Below are positions 7,660 to 17,205 of a stretch of DNA of 64,000 nucleotides, in pieces (the first letter of the stretch is position 1; each line of letters begins with the position of its first letter). Under the pieces are notes generated by a model. That model was not told where the DNA came from, searched no databases, and was given only the letters and a program-made list of their open reading frames with translations. Both the position numbers and the translations under genes were made by a program. Source of the DNA: Streptomyces sp. 1-11. GTDB taxonomy: Bacteria > Actinomycetota > Actinomycetes > Streptomycetales > Streptomycetaceae. The DNA lies in assembly GCF_007176755.1 (NCBI RefSeq), contig NZ_BJTV01000022.1, forward strand, positions 32,570-96,569. The letters are read 5' to 3'.

Positions 7660-9477
7660 ATGTGCGGAATTGTCGGATACATCGGCAAGCGTGACGTGGC
7701 TCCGCTGCTCCTGGAGGGTCTGCAGCGCCTGGAGTACCGCGGCTACGACTCGGCGGGCATCGTCGTCACATCCCCGAAGACGGCCGGACTGAAGATGGTC
7801 AAGGCCAAGGGCCGGGTGCGCGACCTGGAGGCCAAGGTGCCGGCGCGCTTCAAGGGCACCACCGGCATAGCGCACACCCGCTGGGCCACCCACGGCGCCC
7901 CGTCCGACGTGAACGCCCACCCGCACATGTCGGCCGACAGCAAGGTCGCCGTCGTGCACAACGGCATCATCGACAACGCCGCCGACCTGCGCCGCAAGCT
8001 GGAGGCGGACGGCGTCGAGTTCCTCTCCGAGACCGACACCGAGGTCCTCACCCACCTCATCGCCCGTTCCACGGCCGAGAAGCTGGAGGACAAGGTCCGC
8101 GAGACCCTGCGGCTGGTCGAGGGCACGTACGGCATCGCCGTGATGCACGCCGACTTCAACGACCGCATCGTGGTGGCCCGCAACGGCTCCCCGGTGGTCC
8201 TCGGCATCGGCGAGAAGGAGATGTTCGTCGCGTCGGACATCGCCGCCCTGGTCGCCCACACCCGGCAGATCGTCACGCTGGACGACGGCGAGATGGCCAC
8301 CCTCAAGGCCGACGACTTCCGCACCTACACCACGGAGGGCACCCGCACCAGCGCCGAGCCCACCACCGTGGAGTGGGAGGCGGCGTCGTACGACATGGGC
8401 GGCCACGACACCTACATGCACAAGGAGATCCACGAGCAGGCCGACGCCGTGGACCGGGTGCTGCGCGGCCGCATCGACGAGCGGTTCTCCACCGTGCACC
8501 TGGGCGGCCTCAACCTGGACGCCCGCGAGGCGCGCCGGATCCGCCGGGTGAAGATCCTCGGCTGCGGCACCTCGTACCACGCGGGCATGATCGGCGCCCA
8601 GATGATCGAGGAGCTGGCCCGCATCCCCGCCGACGCCGAGCCGGCCTCCGAGTTCCGCTACCGCAACGCGGTCGTGGACCCCGACACGCTGTACGTCGCC
8701 GTCTCGCAGTCCGGTGAGACGTACGACGTGCTCGCCGCCGTGCAGGAGCTGAAGCGCAAGGGCGCCCGGGTGCTCGGCGTGGTCAACGTGGTGGGCTCCG
8801 CGATCGCCCGCGAGGCCGACGGCGGCATCTACGTGCACGCCGGCCCCGAGGTCTGCGTCGTCTCCACGAAGTGCTTCACCAACACCACGGTCGCCTTCGC
8901 CCTGCTCGCCCTGCACCTCGGCCGCACCCGTGACCTCTCGGTCCGCGACGGCAAGCGGATCATCGAGGGCCTGCGCCGGCTGCCGGAGCAGATCACCGAG
9001 ATCCTCAAGCAGGAGGAGGACATCAGGCAGCTCGCGGAGAGCTACGCCGATGCCCGCTCCATGCTCTTCATCGGCCGCGTCCGGGGCTACCCGGTGGCCC
9101 GCGAGGCCTCCCTGAAGCTCAAGGAGGTCTCCTACATCCACGCCGAGGCCTACCCCGCCTCCGAGCTGAAGCACGGCCCGCTGGCCCTCATCGAGCCGGC
9201 CCTGCCGACGGTCGCCATCGTCCCCGACGACGACCTGCTGGAGAAGAACCGCGCGGCCCTGGAGGAGATCAAGGCCCGCAGCGGCAAGATCCTCGCGGTG
9301 GCGCACCGGGAGCAGGAGAAGGCCGACCGGACGATCGTCGTCCCGAAGAACGAGGACGAGCTGGACCCGATCCTGCTGGGCATCCCGCTCCAGCTCCTCG
9401 CCTACCACACGGCGAAGGCGCTGGGCCGGGACATCGACAAGCCGAGGAACCTCGCCAAGTCGGTGACGGTGGAGTAG
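7660..9477 (+). CDS. glmS: Glutamine-fructose-6-phosphate aminotransferase (isomerizing) GlmS
   Basis: Converts fructose 6-phosphate and glutamine to glucosamine 6-phosphate, the first step to UDP-GlcNAc and cell wall. At 605 aa it is full length. The N-terminal nucleophile Cys is residue 2 (MCGIVGYIG), followed by the class II glutaminase domain with HTRWATHG and HNGIIDN. Two SIS sugar-isomerase domains follow, the first with SQSGET at about 348-353, and the conserved end DKPRNLAKSVTVE is present. I recall S. coelicolor carrying a second glmS at this position (SCO2789). No glmS ribozyme is visible; a normal GAGAGA ribosome site precedes the ATG. Confidence 0.96.
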   Translation: MCGIVGYIGKRDVAPLLLEGLQRLEYRGYDSAGIVVTSPKTAGLKMVKAKGRVRDLEAKVPARFKGTTGIAHTRWATHGAPSDVNAHPHMSADSKVAVVHNGIIDNAADLRRKLEADGVEFLSETDTEVLTHLIARSTAEKLEDKVRETLRLVEGTYGIAVMHADFNDRIVVARNGSPVVLGIGEKEMFVASDIAALVAHTRQIVTLDDGEMATLKADDFRTYTTEGTRTSAEPTTVEWEAASYDMGGHDTYMHKEIHEQADAVDRVLRGRIDERFSTVHLGGLNLDAREARRIRRVKILGCGTSYHAGMIGAQMIEELARIPADAEPASEFRYRNAVVDPDTLYVAVSQSGETYDVLAAVQELKRKGARVLGVVNVVGSAIAREADGGIYVHAGPEVCVVSTKCFTNTTVAFALLALHLGRTRDLSVRDGKRIIEGLRRLPEQITEILKQEEDIRQLAESYADARSMLFIGRVRGYPVAREASLKLKEVSYIHAEAYPASELKHGPLALIEPALPTVAIVPDDDLLEKNRAALEEIKARSGKILAVAHREQEKADRTIVVPKNEDELDPILLGIPLQLLAYHTAKALGRDIDKPRNLAKSVTVE

Positions 9478-9505
9478 CCGCTCCCCGCCCGACGGCGCAG
9501 AAATC

Positions 9506-9540
9506 GGACCCCCGCGTTGCCACCTCGTACGCGGGGGTCC
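9506..9540. terminator. Terminator after glmS
   Basis: Perfect 11-bp inverted repeat, GGACCCCCGCG at 9506-9516 and CGCGGGGGTCC at 9530-9540. It lies between glmS and the convergent universal stress protein gene. Confidence 0.8.
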
Positions 9541-9707
9541 GTTCTCGTGCCGCTGTGTGCTCGGCCGGCGGCCGTCACCCGCCGGCCCGCGGCACGCCTC
9601 GGTGTGATGACCGATGTATGCCCTTCACAAGAGCACAAATACCTGTACGCGCGAGTAGTTTCGCGCTGTACGGAGGAAGTTGACGGAGCGTCGGCGACGG
9701 GCGGGCG

Positions 9708-10235
9708 TCAGGGGATGACGATGACCGGCCGCTTCGCCCGCCGGGCGAGCCGCCCGGCCACCGAGCCGAAGATCCGGCCCACGATGCCGTGGGTGGTGCC
9801 GACCACGATCGCGTCGGCCTCGTACTCCCGCCCCACCTCTTCGAGTTCGTGGCAGATGTCGCCGCCGCGCTCGACCAGGATCCAGGGCACCTCGGCCAGG
9901 TAGTCCGCGCAGGCCAGTTCGAGACCGAGCACCTCGGTGCGGTGGTCCGGGACGTCCACGAACACGGGCGGCTCGCAGCCGGCCCACACCGTGGTGGGCA
10001 GCCGGTTGGCCACGTGGACGATGATCAGGCCCGAGCCGGAGCGGTGGGCCATGCCGATCGCGTAGGCGAGGGCGCGCTCACTGGAGGTCGAGCCGTCGAA
10101 GCCGACGACCACACCGTGCAGGAAGGCGGGGTCGCAGGGCGGGCGTGGCTCTGGCGCCGCCAGGGGATCGGCCGCCGTGGGATCGGCGACGGGCCGCTTG
10201 CGGTCCGCGGGTTCGAAGAATTCGTGACCGGCCAT
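9708..10235 (-). CDS. Universal stress protein (UspA family)
   Basis: A single Usp domain in 175 aa with an approximately 38-residue charged N-terminal extension. The first beta strand GVVVGFDGSTSSERALAYAI and the C-terminal glycine-rich nucleotide-binding segment (VVGTTHGIVGRIFGSVAGRL followed by KRPVIVIP) are clear, so it is probably an ATP-binding Usp. The cellular role is not evident. The ATG at 10235 is preferred over longer in-frame options because the upstream extension is not protein-like. It faces glmS and is divergent from the small membrane protein gene. Confidence 0.88.
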   Translation of the reverse strand: MAGHEFFEPADRKRPVADPTAADPLAAPEPRPPCDPAFLHGVVVGFDGSTSSERALAYAIGMAHRSGSGLIIVHVANRLPTTVWAGCEPPVFVDVPDHRTEVLGLELACADYLAEVPWILVERGGDICHELEEVGREYEADAIVVGTTHGIVGRIFGSVAGRLARRAKRPVIVIP

Positions 10236-10552
10236 GACTGTCTCGGCGTAGAGATCCTTGTGTGGACGGGAGTGACATCGAGCGGCGGAGCTGTGTCCGG
10301 GATTCGTCTTCCCAACCCCATACCCCCAAGGGTACGGCGGCAAGCCTCCTCTGCGCATTTCCCGCGCACGCTCCGTAAGCGAGGCCCCCGGATGTCCGTG
10401 GGGGTTCCCCGGAGCATGCACGAGCCACGCCCGTAACGCAATGGTTGCTGCCTCGTACAGGCGGTTTGCACAGCATGAACGGAGCAGCGGCCGGTGACCG
10501 ACGGATCGAACGGGCGTTGATCCCCGAGAGCCACCGCCCCAGGGAGTACGAG
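10236..10552. other. Intergenic region with palindromes between usp and a small membrane protein gene
   Basis: I see no gene in these 317 bases. They should hold divergent promoters. Two hairpin-like elements are visible: TACCCCCAAGGGTA at about 10321-10334, and CCCCCGGA/TCCGTGGGGG at about 10384-10405. Confidence 0.5.
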
Positions 10553-10810
10553 TTGCCCGGACCGAGATCCACCACCGACCCGCGTCCCACGCCGGACACC
10601 ACGAGCGACGTGATCCGCTGGGCGGCCTTCAGCTGCGTCCTCGTCCCCGTGGTCCTCCTCTGGTACGGCGCCTCGCTCGCGGGCGCGGCCGGCACCGCCT
10701 TCGGGCTGGCCGCCGTCACGGCCGCCTGCCGGGTGCTGCTGCGGCGGTCCGAACGTTGCGCCGCGCAAAGAGGCGGGCGTCACAGTAGAGGAGAGACACC
10801 GGTCGACTGA
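10553..10810 (+). CDS. Small membrane protein of unknown function upstream of adpA
   Basis: A protein of 85 aa with two adjoining hydrophobic segments (about residues 20-58, starting VIRWAAFSCVLVPVVLLWYG) and a basic C-terminal tail (RVLLRRSER). I do not recognise a family; a similar small protein precedes adpA in other Streptomyces as far as I recall. The TTG at 10553 is chosen because AGGGAG lies 6 bases upstream. An ATG at 10475 would add a low-complexity N-terminus with no good ribosome site. Confidence 0.6.
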   Translation: MPGPRSTTDPRPTPDTTSDVIRWAAFSCVLVPVVLLWYGASLAGAAGTAFGLAAVTAACRVLLRRSERCAAQRGGRHSRGETPVD

Positions 10811-11188
10811 CCGGTTTCCGTACCCTGGAGCGCTTCTTTTCGGCCAACTTCCGGATACCGCCCAGGAGGGGGCCCGACCACCCCCCAACCCCCGTTCCAC
10901 CTGCACGGAAAGGGTCCGGGCCGGCCCTCGCACCCTACGCGGTTTGGCCACTGCGACAAGGCGCACTTCCCTGCACGCCCCACGAGTGCAACGCTTCGTG
11001 ATCGAATGCTTCACGCCAAGTTGTCATGTCGACAATGTCCGGCGTGTCGAACTGGCCACCGTCAGACCGCGGTAGCCAGTAGATTCGATCTTGACTGTCT
11101 TACGGCGGGGGACTCGTGCAGGACCGAGGGGAAACGTGCAGGAGCGACACAACCGAGGAGCCGCGACCACCGAGGGGGGCTTAGCAGG
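10811..11188 (+). promoter_or_regulatory. Long adpA upstream region with palindromes
   Basis: These 378 non-coding bases form the leader of adpA. They hold ACCGGTCGACTGACCGGT (from 10799) and an interrupted palindrome TTGTC-N5-GACAA at 11021-11035. GTGA-N9-TCAC lies at 10999-11015. adpA promoters are known to integrate several regulators, AdpA itself among them. I could not match a specific operator here with confidence. Confidence 0.6.
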
Positions 11189-12400
11189 ATGAGCCACGAC
11201 TCCACTGCCGCGCCGGAAGCCGCGGGCCGGAAACTGTCCGGGCGCCGCCGCAAGGAGATCGTCGCGGTGCTGCTGTTCAGCGGCGGCCCCATCTTCGAGA
11301 GTTCCATACCGCTTTCGGTGTTCGGGATCGACCGCCAGGACGCCGGAGTGCCGCGCTACCGACTGCTGGTGAGCGCCGGCGAGGAGGGCCCGCTGCGGAC
11401 CACGGGGGGCCTGGAACTCACCGCACCACATGGGCTGGAGGCGATCTCGCGGGCCGGGACGGTCGTCGTGCCGGCCTGGCGTTCGATCACCTCGCCGCCG
11501 CCGGAGGAGGCGCTCGACGCACTGCGCCGGGCGCACGAGGAGGGCGCCCGCATCGTCGGGCTGTGCACGGGCGCGTTCGTCCTCGCGGCGGCCGGCCTGC
11601 TGGACGGCCGGCCGGCGACCACCCACTGGATGTACGCGCCGACGCTGGCCAAGCGCTATCCGTCGGTGCACGTGGATCCGAGAGAGCTGTTCGTCGACGA
11701 CGGCGACGTCCTGACGTCGGCGGGCACGGCGGCCGGAATCGATCTCTGTCTGCACATCGTGCGCACGGACCACGGCAACGAGGCGGCCGGCGCGCTCGCC
11801 CGGCGCCTGGTGGTCCCGCCGCGCCGCTCGGGCGGCCAGGAGCGCTACCTCGACAGGTCTTTACCGGAGGAGATCGGCGCCGACCCGCTCGCCGAGGTCG
11901 TCGCCTGGGCGCTGGAACACCTCCACGAGCAGTTCGACGTGGAGACCCTGGCGGCACGCGCCTACATGAGCCGCCGTACGTTCGACCGCCGGTTCCGCTC
12001 GCTCACCGGCAGCGCGCCGCTGCAGTGGCTGATCACCCAGCGGGTGCTGCAGGCGCAGCGGCTGCTGGAGACTTCGGACTACTCCGTGGACGAGGTGGCG
12101 GGCCGCTGCGGCTTCCGCTCCCCGGTCGCGCTGCGCGGGCACTTCCGCCGCCAGCTCGGCTCGTCCCCGGCCGCCTACCGCGCGGCCTACCGGGCCCGCC
12201 GGCCGCAGGCCGAGCGGCAGGGCGAGGCGGACCTGCCGGTGCAGCCAGGACCGGGCGTGCCCGGCCTGTCCGGCCCCGGGCCGGTCGGCCACCCGTCGCC
12301 GGTGCTGCACCCGGACCGTGAGAGCGGGGTGCCGATGCAGAGCCGCCGGCAGGCCGCGGGCGCGGTGAGCCTGCTGCCGGGGCCGCGCAGCGGGAGCTGA
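11189..12400 (+). CDS. adpA: Developmental master regulator AdpA (AraC/XylS family)
   Basis: Pleiotropic activator of aerial growth and antibiotic genes, 403 aa (S. griseus and S. coelicolor AdpA are about 400). It has an N-terminal DJ-1/PfpI-like domain (about 25-190, with GLCTGAFVLAAAG) and a C-terminal AraC DNA-binding domain with two helix-turn-helix units (about 240-335, RAYMSRRTFDRRFR and VAGRCGFRSPVALRGHFRR). Leu225 is encoded by TTA (11861-11863), between the domains. This rare codon requires the bldA tRNA and makes translation development-dependent. The ATG at 11189 follows GAGGGGGG; an upstream in-frame start at 11006 lacks support. ornA follows 130 bases later on the same strand. 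Confidence 0.97.
   Translation: MSHDSTAAPEAAGRKLSGRRRKEIVAVLLFSGGPIFESSIPLSVFGIDRQDAGVPRYRLLVSAGEEGPLRTTGGLELTAPHGLEAISRAGTVVVPAWRSITSPPPEEALDALRRAHEEGARIVGLCTGAFVLAAAGLLDGRPATTHWMYAPTLAKRYPSVHVDPRELFVDDGDVLTSAGTAAGIDLCLHIVRTDHGNEAAGALARRLVVPPRRSGGQERYLDRSLPEEIGADPLAEVVAWALEHLHEQFDVETLAARAYMSRRTFDRRFRSLTGSAPLQWLITQRVLQAQRLLETSDYSVDEVAGRCGFRSPVALRGHFRRQLGSSPAAYRAAYRARRPQAERQGEADLPVQPGPGVPGLSGPGPVGHPSPVLHPDRESGVPMQSRRQAAGAVSLLPGPRSGS
11861..11863 (+). promoter_or_regulatory. In-frame TTA leucine codon in adpA (bldA control point)
   Basis: TTA in the adpA frame (codon 225). TTA is the rarest codon in Streptomyces and is read only by the bldA tRNA, so it delays AdpA accumulation until development. 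Confidence 0.95.
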
Positions 12401-12530
12401 GCGCAGGACGCGAAGGGAGGGACGGAGCTGCGGCTCCGTCCCTCTTCCGCCGTCGTTCTTCTGCGTGCACACCGACAAGGTCGCCGCACGCCCGGTCCGG
12501 CCCGGGGCGCCGCGCCGTAAGGTGAGACTC

Positions 12531-13133
12531 ATGAACGATCGCATGGTGTGGATCGACTGCGAGATGACCGGCCTCTCGCTGTCCGACGACGCGCTCATCG
12601 AGGTGGCCGCCCTCGTCACCGACTCCGAGCTGAACGTGCTCGGCGAGGGGGTGGACATCGTCATCCGCCCGCCGGACTCGGCCCTGGAGACGATGCCGGA
12701 GGTGGTGCGCGAGATGCACACCGCGTCCGGGCTGCTGGAGGAGCTGGCCGGCGGCACCACGCTGGCCGACGCCGAGGCGCAGGTCCTCGCCTACGTCCGC
12801 GAGCACGTCAAGGAGCCCGGCAAGGCCCCGCTGTGCGGCAACTCCGTCGGCACCGACCGCGGCTTCCTGCTGCGCGACATGCCCACCCTGGAGGACTACC
12901 TCCACTACCGCATCGTCGACGTCTCCTCGGTCAAGGAGCTGGCCCGCCGCTGGTACCCCCGGGCCTACTTCAACAGCCCCGAGAAGAACGGCAACCACCG
13001 CGCCCTCGCCGACATCCGCGAGTCGATCGCCGAGCTGCGCTACTACCGCGAGGCCATCTTCGTCCCGCAGCCCGGACCGGACTCGGACACCGCGAAGGCG
13101 ATCGCCGCCAAGCACGTCCTGCCGGCGCGGTAG
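12531..13133 (+). CDS. orn: Oligoribonuclease OrnA
   Basis: DEDDh 3'-5' exoribonuclease of 200 aa that degrades 2-5-nt RNAs and linear pGpG, and so links to c-di-GMP turnover. The active-site blocks are present: WIDCEMTGL (DxE) near the N-terminus, SVGTDRGFL in the middle and the HxxxxD pair in HRALADIRESI near residue 163. Placement directly after adpA is typical of Streptomyces. The ATG at 12531 fits the family N-terminus; an in-frame GTG at 12465 would add 22 unconserved residues. Confidence 0.95.
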   Translation: MNDRMVWIDCEMTGLSLSDDALIEVAALVTDSELNVLGEGVDIVIRPPDSALETMPEVVREMHTASGLLEELAGGTTLADAEAQVLAYVREHVKEPGKAPLCGNSVGTDRGFLLRDMPTLEDYLHYRIVDVSSVKELARRWYPRAYFNSPEKNGNHRALADIRESIAELRYYREAIFVPQPGPDSDTAKAIAAKHVLPAR

Positions 13134-13260
13134 GACCGCGGGACCGGCGCCCGGGGGTCCGGCCGGGACGCGCGCGAAACCCGTGCGCGAGCACCCCTTC
13201 GGACCCTGTAGACTTCTTCTCGGCCGGTCGGGGAATGAACTCCCCGAACCACCGGTCATG

Positions 13261-13333
13261 GTGGGTGTAGCTCAGCTGGTAGAGCACCTGGTTGTGGTCC
13301 AGGATGCCGCGGGTTCGAGTCCCGTCACTCACC
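13261..13333 (+). tRNA. tRNA-His (GTG anticodon)
   Basis: The acceptor stem GTGGGTG pairs with CACTCAC, the anticodon loop TTGTGGT carries GTG, and the T-arm has GGTTCGAGTCC. G at 13260 can supply the extra G(-1) typical of tRNA-His, opposite discriminator C 13333. CCA is not encoded. Confidence 0.96.
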
Positions 13334-13341
13334 CTGTGTAG

Positions 13342-13381
13342 TCAGCCGGTGACTTGATCGAGAGATCGGGTCACCGGCTGA
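13342..13381 (+). terminator. Terminator after tRNA-His
   Basis: Inverted repeat TCAGCCGGTGAC (13342-13353) and GTCACCGGCTGA (13370-13381), a perfect 12-bp stem nine bases after the tRNA. Confidence 0.8.
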
Positions 13382-13484
13382 TTCGTTTCTGCGCGGGGTC
13401 CACGCTCCGTCCCCGCCACCCCGCCCGGTGCGCCCTCCGGGTGGCGGATGACCGGCGTCGCCCGCCACCCGGAGGGCCGGGACA

Positions 13485-14540
13485 TCAGGACGAGGCCCGC
13501 TCCACCAGTTCCGTGGGCAGGACCGCATGCTGTCGGCGCGGGTCCCGGGAGGGCGCCGGGCGGCGGCCGGCGATCTCGGCGAGGAGCAGGTCGATCATGG
13601 CGCGGCCCATCTCCTCGATCGGTTGCCGGACGCTGGTCAGCGGCGGGTCCATGTGCCGGGCGACGGCCGAGTCGTCGTAGCCGACCAGGGCCACGTCGCC
13701 GGGCACGCTGCGGCCGGCCTCGCGCAGCACCTGCCGGGCGCCCGCCGCCATGACGTCGGAGCCGGCGAAGACCGCGTCCAGGTCGGGGTGGCGCTCCAGC
13801 AGCGTCGTCATGGCGCGCCGGCCGCCCTCGTCGGTGAAGTCGCCGGGCTCGATCAGGCCCTCGTCCACGGCCAGGCCCGCGTCGCTCAGGGCGTCGCGGT
13901 AGCCGTCGACACGGCGCTGGGCTCCGTAGACGTCGAGGCGGCCGGTGATGTGGGCGATCCGGCGGCGGCCCCGGGAGAACAGGTGCTCCACCGCGGACCG
14001 GGCGCCGCCGTAGTTGTCCGAGTCCACCGAGGTCAGCGTCTCGGCGGCCGAGCGGGGGCCGCTGATCACCGCGGGGATCTCGAGCTGCGAGAGCATGTCC
14101 GGCAGCGGGTCGTCGGCGTGCACGGAGACCAGCAAGACCCCGTCGACGCGGTGGGCGGCCAGGTACTGCGCGAGCCGCTGCCGCTCCCGGTCGCTGCCCG
14201 CGAAGATCAGCAGCAACTGCATCTCGCTGTCGGAGAGTTCGGCGCCGACACCGCGCAGCATGTCCGAGAAGTACGGCTCAGAGAAGAAGCGGGTCTCCGG
14301 CTCCGGCACCACCAGCGCGATGGCGTCGGTGCGGTTGGCCGCGAGGGCCCGCGCGGCGGTGTTGGGCACGTAGCCGAGTTCCGCCACGGCCGCCTCCACG
14401 GCGGCGCGGGTCGCCTCGCTCACCCGGGGCGAGCCGTTGATCACCCGTGAGACCGTGCCCCGGCCGACACCGGCACGCGCGGCGACCTCTTCCAGCGTCG
14501 GCCGCCGACTGCTCCGGCTCCGCTCTCCGTTGACTGGCAT
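13485..14540 (-). CDS. cebR: LacI-family repressor, CebR-like
   Basis: LacI/GalR regulator of 351 aa. The N-terminal helix-turn-helix is PTLEEVAARAGVGRGTVSRV with hinge helix AARALAANRTD, followed by a periplasmic-binding-protein-like sensor domain. The recognition helix GRGTVSRV(I/L)NGSP matches the second LacI protein here (20678-21715), and the two are clear paralogues. CebR proteins bind the 14-bp site TGGGAGCGCTCCCA and respond to cellobiose or cellotriose; three such sites lie in this island. Of the two I think this one looks more like CebR of S. reticuli/S. scabies, but I cannot prove it without alignment. It lies downstream of the GH1 gene on the same strand. Confidence 0.8.
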   Translation of the reverse strand: MPVNGERSRSSRRPTLEEVAARAGVGRGTVSRVINGSPRVSEATRAAVEAAVAELGYVPNTAARALAANRTDAIALVVPEPETRFFSEPYFSDMLRGVGAELSDSEMQLLLIFAGSDRERQRLAQYLAAHRVDGVLLVSVHADDPLPDMLSQLEIPAVISGPRSAAETLTSVDSDNYGGARSAVEHLFSRGRRRIAHITGRLDVYGAQRRVDGYRDALSDAGLAVDEGLIEPGDFTDEGGRRAMTTLLERHPDLDAVFAGSDVMAAGARQVLREAGRSVPGDVALVGYDDSAVARHMDPPLTSVRQPIEEMGRAMIDLLLAEIAGRRPAPSRDPRRQHAVLPTELVERASS

Positions 14541-14693
14541 GGTCTCCGCCTCCCGCTCACAACCGACCGGCCGGGGGATTGTCCGCTACCGTCCGGCCAG
14601 GAATGTAACCGAGATCCCACAGCACCCGCTCTCATCATCCCGCGCCCGCGGCGCCCGCGGAGCCCGGCCCCGGCGGGCGCGGGCGGGCCGGCC

Positions 14694-14717
14694 GCGGCGG
14701 CGCCGGGGCGCCGCCGC
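14694..14717 (-). terminator. Probable terminator after the first beta-glucosidase gene
   Basis: GCGGCGGCGCC (14694-14704) and GGCGCCGCCGC (14707-14717) form a perfect 11-bp G+C stem between the bglC stop and the LacI gene. Confidence 0.6.
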
Positions 14718-14755
14718 CGTCGCGGCGGCTCCCCCGGCCCGGCCGTGGGCGGACG

Positions 14756-16213
14756 TCACACCCGCGGGTCGGCGTCCGGCAGCGCGTTGCGGCGGATGAC
14801 GTCGGCGTACCAGTGGGCGCTGGCCTTGGGGATGCGGCGCTGGGTGCCGTAGTCGACGTAGACGGTGCCGAACCGCTTGGAGTAGCCGTAGGACCACTCG
14901 AAGTTGTCCAGCAGCGACCACAGGAAGTAGCCCCGCACGTCGACGCCGTCGGCGATGGCCCGCCGGACCGCCTCCAGGTGACCTCGGAGGTAGGCGATCC
15001 GCTGCGGGTCGTTCACCTTCCCCTCGGGCGAGACGTAGTCGTCGAAGGCCGCGCCGTTCTCGGTGACCATCAGGGGCAGCCCGGGGTGCGCCGCCGCCGT
15101 GCCGGTCAGCAGGGTGTGCAGCCCGTTGGCGTCGATGGCCCAGTTCATCGCCGTCAGCTCGTCGTTGGCGAGGTGGAAGGAGACGTCCTCGGCGCCCGTC
15201 CACGGCGAGTGGTCGCTGGCGCCGTGGCCGTCGTTCTTGGTGGCGCCGGCGCCGTCGGCGGGCAGCGAGACGACGGTCGGCGAGTAGTAGTTGACGCCGA
15301 GCACGTCGATCGGGCGGGAGATCTCGGCGAGGTCCCCGGCGTGCACCAGCTCGTCCCAGTCGACGATGCGGGCGGTGTCCGCGAGCAGGTCCTCGGGGTA
15401 GGCGCCGTCGAGGATCGGGCCGGTGAAGATCCGGTTGCCGACCGCGTCGATGCGGCGGGCCGCCTCCACGTCGCCGGGGGCGTCCGTGAGCGGGCGCACC
15501 TGGTGCAGGTTGAGGGTGATGGACAGCTGCGCGGAGCCGGGCAGGACCGAGCGCAGCGCCCCGACCGCCCGGCCGTGCGCCAGGTTGAGGTGGTGGGCGG
15601 CGCGCAGCGTGGCGGCCGGGTCGGTGCGGCCGGGGGCGTGCACGCCGGAGCCGTAGCCGAGGAAGGCCGAGCACCACGGTTCGTTGAGCGTGGTCCACAC
15701 TCCGACGCGGTCCCCGAGGGCCCGGCCCACCGCCTCGGCGTACTCGGCGAAGCGGTGCGCGGTGTCCCGCTGCGGCCAGCCGCCCGCGTCCTCCAGCTCC
15801 TGGGGCAGGTCCCAGTGGTAGAGGGTGGCCACGGGGGTGATGCCGGCCTCGAGCAGCTCGTCGGTGAGGCGGCGGTAGAAGTCCAGGCCGCGCTCGACGG
15901 CCGGACCCCGTCCGGTGGGCTGCACCCGGGACCAGGAGACGGAGAACCGGTACGCCTTGAGGCCGAGGTCCTTCATCAGCGCCACGTCGTCGCGGTACCG
16001 GTGGTAGTGGTCGGCGGCGATGTCGCCGGTGTCGCCGTTGCGCACCTTGCCGGGCGTGTGGCTGAAGGTGTCCCAGATGGAGGGCGTGCGTCCGTCCTCG
16101 GCGGCCGCGCCCTCGACCTGGTAGGCGGCGGTGGCCGTGCCCCAGACGAAACCGGGCGGGAAGGAGAGGTCCGCGGCCGGCCGGGTCGTCGGCTCGGGTC
16201 GTACAGCGGTCAT
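14756..16213 (-). CDS. bglC: Beta-glucosidase (GH1), BglC-type
   Basis: Intracellular GH1 enzyme of 485 aa hydrolysing imported cellobiose and cello-oligosaccharides to glucose. The acid/base Glu178 is in TTLNEPW and the nucleophile Glu385 in VTENGAA; the N-terminal FVWGTATAAYQVEGA is canonical. No signal peptide, consistent with hydrolysis after CebEFG uptake. It is the last gene of the cebEFG-bglC set, 63 bases after cebG. A CebR-like site (16216-16229) lies 2 bases before the ATG and doubles as its GGGAG ribosome site, so repressor binding and translation initiation share bases. Confidence 0.93.
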   Translation of the reverse strand: MTAVRPEPTTRPAADLSFPPGFVWGTATAAYQVEGAAAEDGRTPSIWDTFSHTPGKVRNGDTGDIAADHYHRYRDDVALMKDLGLKAYRFSVSWSRVQPTGRGPAVERGLDFYRRLTDELLEAGITPVATLYHWDLPQELEDAGGWPQRDTAHRFAEYAEAVGRALGDRVGVWTTLNEPWCSAFLGYGSGVHAPGRTDPAATLRAAHHLNLAHGRAVGALRSVLPGSAQLSITLNLHQVRPLTDAPGDVEAARRIDAVGNRIFTGPILDGAYPEDLLADTARIVDWDELVHAGDLAEISRPIDVLGVNYYSPTVVSLPADGAGATKNDGHGASDHSPWTGAEDVSFHLANDELTAMNWAIDANGLHTLLTGTAAAHPGLPLMVTENGAAFDDYVSPEGKVNDPQRIAYLRGHLEAVRRAIADGVDVRGYFLWSLLDNFEWSYGYSKRFGTVYVDYGTQRRIPKASAHWYADVIRRNALPDADPRV

Positions 16214-16215
16214 GG

Positions 16216-16229
16216 TGAGAGCGCTCCCA
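16216..16229. promoter_or_regulatory. CebR-type operator at the bglC start
   Basis: TGAGAGCGCTCCCA (plus strand), one mismatch from the CebR consensus TGGGAGCGCTCCCA. It is immediately upstream of the bglC ATG. Confidence 0.75.
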
Positions 16230-16276
16230 AAGTGGCGTGTGGAAAGGTCGGTCTGCTGCCCGGGACGGCTGTGCCG

Positions 16277-17191
<915 letters not shown>

Positions 17192-17205
17192 CGAAGTCGC
17201 TCCCG

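Noticed and set aside
7655..7662. glmS ribozyme
   Set aside because: Only 26 bases separate the upstream gene from glmS, too short for the ribozyme, and actinobacteria are not known to use it.
12970..13332. Minus-strand reading frame starting MSDGTRTRGILDHNQ
   Set aside because: It is the antisense translation of tRNA-His and the ornA 3' end; a well-known spurious frame type.
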